Below are positions 57,799 to 64,000 of a DNA stretch of 64,000 nt, piece after piece; the stretch's first letter is position 1; each line of letters starts with the position of its first letter. The stretch is from Citrobacter amalonaticus. GTDB lineage: Bacteria > Pseudomonadota > Gammaproteobacteria > Enterobacterales > Enterobacteriaceae. Position numbers and translations under genes: made by a program. The notes under the pieces were generated by a model. That model ran no database searches. It was given only the letters and a program-made list of their open reading frames with translations, and was not told the DNA's origin. The stretch spans positions 3,038,001 to 3,102,000 of the forward strand of contig NZ_CP014015.2 in NCBI RefSeq assembly GCF_001559075.2. The letters are read 5' to 3'.

Positions 57799-59189
57799 AA
57801 TGGATGAAAGCGGTATTATGTAGCGTGCTGCTGGGCGTGGCAGGAACCGCCGTCGGCAGTGATGACGTTAAGGAGTCTCCGACGGATTACGCGACGGGCG
57901 TTATGCTGGAAACCTCCGGCGCATCGCCGTGGTATCGCGTGTCGCTCCCGCAGGCGGTGTACCAGGGGACCGCCTGGCCAGATTTGCGCGATGTCCGCGT
58001 CTTTAATCATGCGGGGGAAACGGTGCCGTTTACGCTGGTGGCGCAGAAAACCCAGCCCGTTACGCCGCAAACGGTCACGCTGAGACTCTTCCCCCTGGAT
58101 ATGTCGCCTGTCCCGCCGCGTGAGGAGGGGCGACGTAGCGGGGAATCTTTTGTCTTACGCTCGAAGACCGGCATTGAAATTCATCTGGAAAGTGATGACG
58201 TTAAAACGGTCGGACAGAGCTATTTACTGATGCTGCCGGAGGAGATGAAAGACGACTTTTTCCTGGAGCAACTGCGTCTGAACTGGGATACCCCGACGGG
58301 CAACTGGCAGGGGAAAGCGTCGGTCTATACCAGTCGTGATTTACGCTACTGGCGGTCCGTACAGGAAGAGGCGCCGCTGATGGCGCTGACGCGTGATAAC
58401 GATCGGCTGAAAATGGATACCATTAGTGCCAGCCTGAGACTCTCTGCCGATGGGAATCGTTATCTGCTGGTGATCCTCGACTCACAAAGCCCGGCGCTGA
58501 CGTTAAACAGCGTGACCGCTATTGCCGAAAACAGTGCGCCGGAATCCGCACGAATCGAGATCGGCGCGCAAGAGGAGAAGGTGTCCAATGACGAAGCGGT
58601 CTGGCGCTGGACACAGCCGCAGCCTCTGACTTCGCTCAGAATCGATCTGGATGATGAAGGGGTTTTACCGGTAGAACTGGCGTGGCGTAGCGCTGAAAAA
58701 GCGCCCTGGCAGCCGCTGACGAAAACCGTGCTTTATCGCCTGAACGGCAAGCGTTCGGAGGATATTCGTCTTTCCGGTCAACGGGTTGACGCCGTTCGGA
58801 TGACGACCATTAACGCACGCCTGCCGGAGAGACTGCCTGCGCTGAGCGGCGCGCGGGACAGTTATCAACTGGTGTTCAATACTCAGGGAAAAGGGCCTTA
58901 CATGCTGGTCTGGGGCAACCGGGCGGCGCAAAAAGCGGATATTGGCCTTGATTTGCTGATCCCGGCGTCGCTACGTAAAACGCAGGAGCCGGACTCTCTG
59001 CCACGGGCCACGCCTCAGAATGAGATCGCTCTCGGCGGCGAGGCGCGGCTGACGGCAACATCGACTGCCGAGCAACAAAGCCAGTGGAAAACGGTGCTGG
59101 TGTGGGGGGCGCTGATATTGGGGGTCGCCGTTCTGGCGCTAATGGCCTGGCGTATCTGGCGGGAAGTCAAAAAGGACGGTACGCAGTAA
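57795..59189 (+). CDS. DUF3999 periplasmic protein with C-terminal anchor
   Basis: This 464-residue protein has a signal peptide (MKWMKAVLCSVLLGVAGTAVG), a long beta-rich periplasmic body (SPTDYATGVMLETSGASPWYRVSLP...) and a single C-terminal membrane helix (TVLVWGALILGVAVLALMAW) with a basic cytoplasmic tail. It is translated by a four-base overlap with the DUF2339 gene. The longer open frame upstream is that gene read in another frame. Function is unknown. Confidence 0.9.
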   Translation: MKWMKAVLCSVLLGVAGTAVGSDDVKESPTDYATGVMLETSGASPWYRVSLPQAVYQGTAWPDLRDVRVFNHAGETVPFTLVAQKTQPVTPQTVTLRLFPLDMSPVPPREEGRRSGESFVLRSKTGIEIHLESDDVKTVGQSYLLMLPEEMKDDFFLEQLRLNWDTPTGNWQGKASVYTSRDLRYWRSVQEEAPLMALTRDNDRLKMDTISASLRLSADGNRYLLVILDSQSPALTLNSVTAIAENSAPESARIEIGAQEEKVSNDEAVWRWTQPQPLTSLRIDLDDEGVLPVELAWRSAEKAPWQPLTKTVLYRLNGKRSEDIRLSGQRVDAVRMTTINARLPERLPALSGARDSYQLVFNTQGKGPYMLVWGNRAAQKADIGLDLLIPASLRKTQEPDSLPRATPQNEIALGGEARLTATSTAEQQSQWKTVLVWGALILGVAVLALMAWRIWREVKKDGTQ

Positions 59190-59222
59190 GCGATAAAAAG
59201 GCTCGTCGTCAGCAATATATTG

Positions 59223-59255
59223 CCCGCCCCGGCGTTGACCGGCGGCGGGTTTCTC
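59223..59255. terminator. GC-rich stem-loop between DUF3999 and the aldolase gene
   Basis: CCCGCC pairs with GGCGGG around an inner CCGG/CCGG stem, followed by TTTCTCC. It lies between convergent genes and is a fair two-way terminator. Confidence 0.6.
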
Positions 59256-59290
59256 CCTGAGATGGCATTACTCGATGAAGCCAGACGTTT

Positions 59291-60151
59291 CTAATAGCGG
59301 TTTTGCGAGCCAAAAAGTTCGATGCGGCGCGCAATCATCTCGCGTACCGGTTTTAGCCCCTGATTGATCACTTTCCGTGGGTCATTCACGTCGTGACCGG
59401 TATCGGCAGCAAATATCGCTTTCACTTCCTGGCACCAGGCGTACATATTTTCAGTATTGACGTTGATTTTTGCCGTCCCGCAGGCAATGGCTTTACGCAT
59501 GTCGTCGTCAGCAATACCGGTGCCGCCGTGCAATACCAGAGGGACTTTCACCAACTCGGAAATGGTTTTCATCTCCGTAAACCCTAGTTTAGCTTTGCCT
59601 TTATACAGTCCATGGGTTGAACCCAGCGCGGCCGCCAGGCAATCGACCTGGGTTTCTTTGACCAGGGTGTAGCACTCCTGTGGGTCGGCGTAAATCACCT
59701 CGGAATTGACAATACCGTCTTCACTGCCGGCGATGGTACCCAGCTCAGCCTCAACCGAAATGCCTTTGCTGTGGGCCAGTTCAACCAGATGACGGGTGAT
59801 GGCCAGGTTTTCGTTAAACGGCAGGTGTGAACCATCAAACATAATGGAACTGAATCCGGCGTCGATAGCCGCTTCGCAGGCTTCGCGGGTGGTTCCATGA
59901 TCCAGGTGCAGTGCGACCGGAATATCAATGTTTAAATAATCTATCGCATTAACCACGATGTCATGAATACATTTTAATCCCAGCATATGTTTAACCGTAC
60001 CGCCGGAAACGCCTAAAATAACCGGAGAGCGCAACTGTTGTCCTGTGCTTAATACCGCACCGACCCATTCCAGATTATTAATATTGAATTGCCCTACGGC
60101 ATAACCGTCCCGTAGGGCATGCTGAAGCATGTCCTTCATAGAAACTAACAT
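59291..60151 (-). CDS. Class II ketose-bisphosphate aldolase (GatY/KbaY/FbaA-like)
   Basis: This 286-residue zinc aldolase has the ligands and motifs ALHLDHGTTREACEAAIDAGFSSIMFDGS, EAELGTIAGSEDG, ALGSTHGLYKG and LVLHGGTGI. It resembles tagatose-bisphosphate aldolase GatY in length and sequence. It is the last gene of a PTS operon and should split the bisphosphate made by the upstream kinase into dihydroxyacetone phosphate and an aldehyde phosphate. The ATG at 60151 with AAGAGG at good spacing is preferred over the GTG two codons upstream. Confidence 0.92.
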   Translation of the reverse strand: MLVSMKDMLQHALRDGYAVGQFNINNLEWVGAVLSTGQQLRSPVILGVSGGTVKHMLGLKCIHDIVVNAIDYLNIDIPVALHLDHGTTREACEAAIDAGFSSIMFDGSHLPFNENLAITRHLVELAHSKGISVEAELGTIAGSEDGIVNSEVIYADPQECYTLVKETQVDCLAAALGSTHGLYKGKAKLGFTEMKTISELVKVPLVLHGGTGIADDDMRKAIACGTAKINVNTENMYAWCQEVKAIFAADTGHDVNDPRKVINQGLKPVREMIARRIELFGSQNRY

Positions 60152-60180
60152 AATCACCTCTTGATATTCATTAAAAGCAA

Positions 60181-61143
60181 TTACTCGCCAAAATATTGCT
60201 TTAAGTTTCTTTCGTAGCTATTTAACGAGTTGTGGACAACGGCAAGATCCGGCATGGATTCGCGGACACCTTTTTTTTCTATGGATATTGCGGCGGTCAG
60301 GCTGGCAAATAAAATGATATTATCAATATGCCATGAGTAATGAACGCCGTAAGTAAAGGCTCCGTGGAATACATCTCCTGCGCCGGTGGTATCAACGGCA
60401 TTGCACAGCCAGGCAGGCACAATTTGCAGCATGCCATTTTTTAATAACGCACAACCTTTTTCCCCGAGGGTAATAAAGGCCTCCCCACGGCAAATTTTAT
60501 TTAACTCGACTAATGCTGCTTTAATTTCTGCTTCGGTACTCAGAGCACGATATCCCATATAGTCACGGGCAAAGTGTTCGCTGACCACAAAATAATCGGT
60601 CCAGGCCGCTAGCTTAATATTACTGTCACGTAATGAACCGCCATCCATGACCACTCGCGCTGATGGGAGTTTCTTAATTAAGTACTCACTGATTTCCGCT
60701 TCATGACCATCAATTAATAGCGTTACGGGCTCGTCTGACGCAATCAACCGTTCAGCTAAATCATCAAGCTTGAGCTTCTGGTCATAGGTCAGCGAAGGTG
60801 GCGTCTGCATTTTACGGGTAATAATCGTCCGCGACCCCGTTAAGCGGTTTACCAGCACCGATGCCAGCGGCGTGATCATTTCATCGGAGAAGACGACCTG
60901 GCTGGTATCGACGCCCGCCTGGGCAAACTCATCGATAATCCGCTGACCGTAAAGGTCCTGGTTCAGATGGCCGATGTAATAAACATCTTCGCCCCATAAT
61001 CCCAGTAGCCACGCCGCATTTGCTGCCGGGCCGCCGCCACTTTCAATAAAGTCATGGCAGAAATTTTTGGTATTTTCCTGCGGCCATTCATTCAAAAAGA
61101 AAAACTGATCAAAACATGAAAACCCGATGGACAAGATAGCCAT
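60181..61143 (-). CDS. PfkB-family carbohydrate kinase
   Basis: This 320-residue kinase has the N-terminal glycine pair motif ESGGGPAANAAWLLGLWG and the C-terminal ATP-site/catalytic motif DTTGAGDVFHGAFTYG. By position it should phosphorylate the sugar phosphate delivered by the PTS, to give a ketose bisphosphate for the aldolase. The exact sugar is unknown. AGGAG lies before the ATG; the aldolase gene follows closely. Confidence 0.9.
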   Translation of the reverse strand: MAILSIGFSCFDQFFFLNEWPQENTKNFCHDFIESGGGPAANAAWLLGLWGEDVYYIGHLNQDLYGQRIIDEFAQAGVDTSQVVFSDEMITPLASVLVNRLTGSRTIITRKMQTPPSLTYDQKLKLDDLAERLIASDEPVTLLIDGHEAEISEYLIKKLPSARVVMDGGSLRDSNIKLAAWTDYFVVSEHFARDYMGYRALSTEAEIKAALVELNKICRGEAFITLGEKGCALLKNGMLQIVPAWLCNAVDTTGAGDVFHGAFTYGVHYSWHIDNIILFASLTAAISIEKKGVRESMPDLAVVHNSLNSYERNLKQYFGE

Positions 61144-61209
61144 AACAACTCCTGATTATTTTGTCAGCTGCGGGAAGAAATCCCTTCCCGCAGGGAAAAA
61201 TGAAACCGC

Positions 61210-62601
61210 TTATTCATTTTTCTTATCCGCAGTGAGCTCCTCATAGCTGAGCGTGTCACCGACTACGCGAACCGAACGGAAGCAGAATGGCACCAGCAGC
61301 GCGACGATAAGCGCCAGACAAATCATATAGATAGTGATCTGACCAAACTGGGTGAAGGCGTTACCGATAATAATTCCCCACACCGCGAAGTCAAAGTCAG
61401 CGAAGGTGCTGTTTTCGAAGCCCAGGTTACCCAATGCCGGAAGCAGCATGGCTGGCAGGAAAGCAAGGAATATGCCGCCGATAAAGGAGGCGATGATGCA
61501 GCCGCGCTTACCGCCAAGCTTGTCGGCGAATACCCCGGAGGTCCCGCCACAGAAGAAGTGCGGTACCATGCCCGGAATAATCAGCGCCATTCCCAGTCCA
61601 CCCAACATGAGCATACCGACCAGACCGCCAACAAATGAGCTGATAAAGCCTACGACGACCGCCGTTGGGCTGAAGGTGAAGAAGACCGCGCAGTCAACGG
61701 CAGGGATTGAGTCAGGAATCAGCTTCTGGCTAATCCCCTGGAATGCCGGAACCAGATCGCCGAGGATCAGCCGTACGCCGTTGTAAACGATGGCGACGCC
61801 AACCGCAAACTGCAGACCGGTAAGGATAGAGAAGATCAACATGTTCTGATCCGTTATCGTACGCAGATATTCAGTGCCAGCAACGGCGCTGCATACAAAG
61901 TAGATAATGAACATCACAATCCCGGTTGTGACCGTGGTATCGCGCAGAAAGCCCCACTTTTCTGAGATTTCAGTATCGGCGAATGAGTTTGCCGGGTTAC
62001 CGGTTTTTGTGGCGATCCAGGCTGAGATGTAATAGCCTAGGGAGCCAAAGTGTCCCATCGCGATACCGCCGTCTTCAGTCACCTGTTTGGTATAACGCTG
62101 GCCGATTGCCGGAGAAATGGCCGACCATGAGCCGAGCAAGAATCCGCCAATTAAAACCAACATCCAGCCGCGGAATTCCGCTGCCTGTAAGACCGCTGAA
62201 AACAGGCACGCCAGAAAGAATGAGTGGTGGCCGGTCAGAAAGATATATTTGTACTTGGTACAGCGAGCAATAATGAGGTTAAAAATAAAACCTAACAGCA
62301 AAATACTCATGGTTTCCACACCCAGAACTTTCTGCGCGACGGAAACAATAGCCTCGTTGTTAGGAATTACGCCGCGAATATTAAATCCGGCTTCGATAAT
62401 TCCGCCAAGCGGGTTCAGGTTGGCAACGATAACACCAGCACCTGCGCTTAACATTAAATACCCTAAAATAGGCTTTAAGGTACCGGTGAGTAATTTATTC
62501 CCTGGAGAGCGCAGCGCCACTAAACCGACAAATGCGATAATCCCCATCAGGAATGCGGGTTGGCTAAAGATTTCTGATAAGAAACTAAGAATAGCCTGCA
62601 T
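61210..62601 (-). CDS. PTS EIIC component, ascorbate (UlaA/SgaT) type
   Basis: This 463-residue inner-membrane transporter has about 11-12 hydrophobic segments. It belongs to the EIIC-sga/Ula family (ALRSPGNKLLTGTLKPILGYLMLSAGAGVIVANLNPLG, PHFFCGGTSGVFADKLGGKRG). The EIIB gene precedes it by 20 bases. Unlike the true ula operon the neighbours are a kinase and an aldolase, not UlaD, UlaE, UlaF and UlaG, so the sugar is probably not ascorbate. Confidence 0.9.
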   Translation of the reverse strand: MQAILSFLSEIFSQPAFLMGIIAFVGLVALRSPGNKLLTGTLKPILGYLMLSAGAGVIVANLNPLGGIIEAGFNIRGVIPNNEAIVSVAQKVLGVETMSILLLGFIFNLIIARCTKYKYIFLTGHHSFFLACLFSAVLQAAEFRGWMLVLIGGFLLGSWSAISPAIGQRYTKQVTEDGGIAMGHFGSLGYYISAWIATKTGNPANSFADTEISEKWGFLRDTTVTTGIVMFIIYFVCSAVAGTEYLRTITDQNMLIFSILTGLQFAVGVAIVYNGVRLILGDLVPAFQGISQKLIPDSIPAVDCAVFFTFSPTAVVVGFISSFVGGLVGMLMLGGLGMALIIPGMVPHFFCGGTSGVFADKLGGKRGCIIASFIGGIFLAFLPAMLLPALGNLGFENSTFADFDFAVWGIIIGNAFTQFGQITIYMICLALIVALLVPFCFRSVRVVGDTLSYEELTADKKNE

Positions 62602-62621
62602 GATCGTTCCCTCAATAATGA

Positions 62622-62909
62622 TTAAGAGTGAGTTGCAGCAATTTTGGTCAGTGCCTCGGTAATATCTTCAGCAATTTTTGCTTTATGCACGTAGCTACGA
62701 ATAATGGCGACGTTACAGTGCGCAGGAAACTGGTTTGCCAGCTCTTTAATCGTGACATAAAGATCGGCTTTTTCGCCTACGGCGTTAGCGAAATCAACGG
62801 AAGCAACGTCGGCTTTGATACCTAATTCATCACATATTTTTTTGACATTATTCGCAGCCATTAATGAACTGCCAATACCGTTACCACAAACCGTTCTGAT
62901 AACTAACAT
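62622..62909 (-). CDS. PTS EIIB component, ascorbate (UlaB) type
   Basis: This 95-residue cytoplasmic subunit carries the phosphorylated cysteine in the loop RTVCGNGIGSSLM (Cys8), the pattern of lactose/cellobiose-like and ascorbate EIIB proteins. It passes phosphate from EIIA to the incoming sugar. It lies five bases after the EIIA stop. Confidence 0.93.
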   Translation of the reverse strand: MLVIRTVCGNGIGSSLMAANNVKKICDELGIKADVASVDFANAVGEKADLYVTIKELANQFPAHCNVAIIRSYVHKAKIAEDITEALTKIAATHS

Positions 62910-62914
62910 AATGA

Positions 62915-63361
62915 CTACTCCATTTGTTTTTGGATGAAATGTAATACTGAATTAATGTCATTTTCCTGCTGAAGAAAGGTCACAATATCGGACTCAATCA
63001 GTGAGGCGATCAGCTGGATCATTTTTATATGGCTATCGGCATCCGCGCCTGCGATGGCGATGATGACGTTAACCGGATCAAACTCCTCATGGCCAAAGGC
63101 GAACGGTTGTTGACTGGTGACTAAAGAAAATCCGGTCAGCAATGCGCCTTTTTCTGGCCGGGCATGGGGCATCGCCAGGCCATAGTCGATAACAATGGCG
63201 GAGCCGAAATCCCGGTAGACCTTAACCATTTCACTGACATATTCCGGGCGACAAATATTTTGCCGGACCAGTAACGAGCCAGCCAGTTCGATAGCCTGCT
63301 CGGGGCTGGAAATATTCTGCTTAAGCGTAATCAGTCCAGGGTTAAAAATAATGTCCATCAT
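62915..63361 (-). CDS. PTS EIIA component (mannitol/fructose/ascorbate type)
   Basis: This 148-residue subunit carries the phosphorylated histidine in DYGLAMPHARPEKG (His66). It is the first gene of the operon. The start is set at the doublet ATGATG behind AAGGA; the second ATG at 63358 is equally possible. The 25 residues further upstream in the open frame are not conserved in the family and are taken as untranslated leader. Confidence 0.9.
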   Translation of the reverse strand: MMDIIFNPGLITLKQNISSPEQAIELAGSLLVRQNICRPEYVSEMVKVYRDFGSAIVIDYGLAMPHARPEKGALLTGFSLVTSQQPFAFGHEEFDPVNVIIAIAGADADSHIKMIQLIASLIESDIVTFLQQENDINSVLHFIQKQME

Positions 63362-63774
63362 CCGATCCTTAATGCGTTCATATTCCTGAACGTGATCATG
63401 GCCAAATATAGCAACAAAAATTATGGGACAGATCACATATGGATTTTTAAATGTTGAAGCCGATCACACCAGGGGAATGTTGGCGTTATTTTGTCGACAA
63501 ACGATTTATTTTTTATGTTGTTTTATATCAATGAGTTAGATTGTGTCTTTTTTGCGCGGAAGAAACAGAACGTAAAGATAAACCGTCAAATGTCTGAATT
63601 TAAAATGAAGGAATGCGATTTTTATCACAAATAATGGGGTGTTTTTTTTACAAAGTTTGAACAAGTTGGCAAAAATCAGGCTGGAAGGCGATTTTACTCA
63701 TTGATGACATCAATATTTGTATGGCGGTGCGTTAAAAAGGTGTTGCGAGATGGTAGGGGCTGGCGGTCAGAAAA
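63362..63774 (-). promoter_or_regulatory. Long AT-rich leader of the PTS operon with a CRP site
   Basis: About 410 bases separate the EIIA start from the peroxiredoxin terminator, with no gene. TGCGA-N6-TCACA at 63614-63629 fits the CRP consensus at nine of ten core bases, which agrees with catabolite control of a PTS sugar operon. It lies about 250 bases upstream of the start codon, so a long leader or second promoter is expected. No divergent regulator gene is present. Confidence 0.5.
63614..63629. promoter_or_regulatory. Predicted CRP-binding site
   Basis: TGCGATTTTTATCACA matches TGTGA-N6-TCACA with a single core change. Confidence 0.6.
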
Positions 63775-63808
63775 CAAAAAAGGCTCGCCGTGGCGAGCCT
63801 TTTCTTTA
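63775..63808 (-). terminator. Bidirectional rho-independent terminator of the peroxiredoxin gene
   Basis: AGGCTCGCC (63781-63789) pairs with GGCGAGCCT (63792-63800). A-rich DNA lies on the left and T-rich on the right, so it ends minus-strand transcripts with a run of U. Confidence 0.88.
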
Positions 63809-63819
63809 ATTCATGCCGA

Positions 63820-64000
63820 TTACAGGCTGGAGACGTTTTCGGTCAGGTATTTTGCAACGCCGTCCGGAGAGGCGTTCATACCTTCTTTGCCTTTTTCCCA
63901 CTGTGCCGGGCAAACTTCACCGTGCTCTTCGTGGAACTGCAGCGCGTCAACCATACGCAGCATTTCGTCGATGTTACGGCCCAGCGGCAGGTCGTTAACC
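63820..64000 (-). CDS. AhpC/TSA-type peroxiredoxin, C-terminal part (5' end outside window)
   Basis: The last 59 residues read VNDLPLGRNIDEMLRMVDALQFHEEHGEVCPAQWEKGKEG and end KYLTENVSSL. The resolving cysteine lies in the typical GEVCPAQWEKG of 2-Cys peroxiredoxins. These enzymes reduce hydrogen peroxide and alkyl hydroperoxides. Salmonella has a second AhpC-like peroxiredoxin gene downstream of malZ, so position agrees. Confidence 0.9.
   Translation of the reverse strand, partial: VNDLPLGRNIDEMLRMVDALQFHEEHGEVCPAQWEKGKEGMNASPDGVAKYLTENVSSL

Overview
The window is chromosomal DNA from a member of the Enterobacteriaceae, most probably a Citrobacter. Gene order and protein sequence follow the E. 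coli and Salmonella backbone (mmuM, tau, hemB, ampH, sbmA, ddlA, phoA, proC, aroL, rdgC, mak, araJ, sbcCD, phoBR, brnQ, proY, malZ). The intact afuABC locus next to uhp-like genes and the accessory cluster after malZ fit Citrobacter better than E. coli K-12 or Salmonella. The species cannot be fixed from sequence alone. No rRNA, tRNA, CRISPR array, insertion sequence or prophage was seen.

Region 1 (1-8261) holds the 3' end of mmuM and then a minus-strand locus: response regulator, MASE1 sensor kinase, UhpC-like receptor/transporter, then afuA-afuB-afuC. It reads as a self-regulated uptake system for phosphorylated sugars. REP palindromes lie between afuA and afuB. Region 2 (8262-9258) is a gap between divergent operons, almost filled by a giant imperfect palindrome (about 740 bp) built of nested hairpins. 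I cannot assign it to a named family. Region 3 (9259-12672) is tauABCD for taurine sulfur. Region 4 (12727-15522) has a bifunctional OlsF-like acyltransferase downstream of hemB. An AT-rich gap and an autotransporter gene broken by a 4-bp duplication follow.

Region 5 (19037-38759) is backbone: iprA and ampH (tail to tail with no gap), a cysteine hydrolase, sbmA-yaiW, yaiY, yaiZ, ddlA, an extensin-like protein, an MdtG-like efflux pump, iraP, phoA with a Pho box, psiF, dgcC, proC, yaiI, aroL-yaiA with TyrR and TrpR sites, aroM, ppnP, rdgC, mak and araJ. Region 6 (38917-50615) carries sbcDC, phoBR with its own Pho boxes, brnQ, proY and malZ with MalT-box-like sites.

Region 7 (50609-64000) is accessory. 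It contains a LysR regulator divergent from a three-gene metabolic cluster (isochorismatase-like hydrolase, membrane-anchored ABM-domain protein, YtcJ-type amidohydrolase with a Cys/His-rich tail). A translationally coupled DUF2339-DUF3999 envelope pair follows. Next is a minus-strand PTS operon that pairs ascorbate-type EIIA/EIIB/EIIC with a PfkB kinase and a class II aldolase. The 3' end of an AhpC-type peroxiredoxin closes the window.
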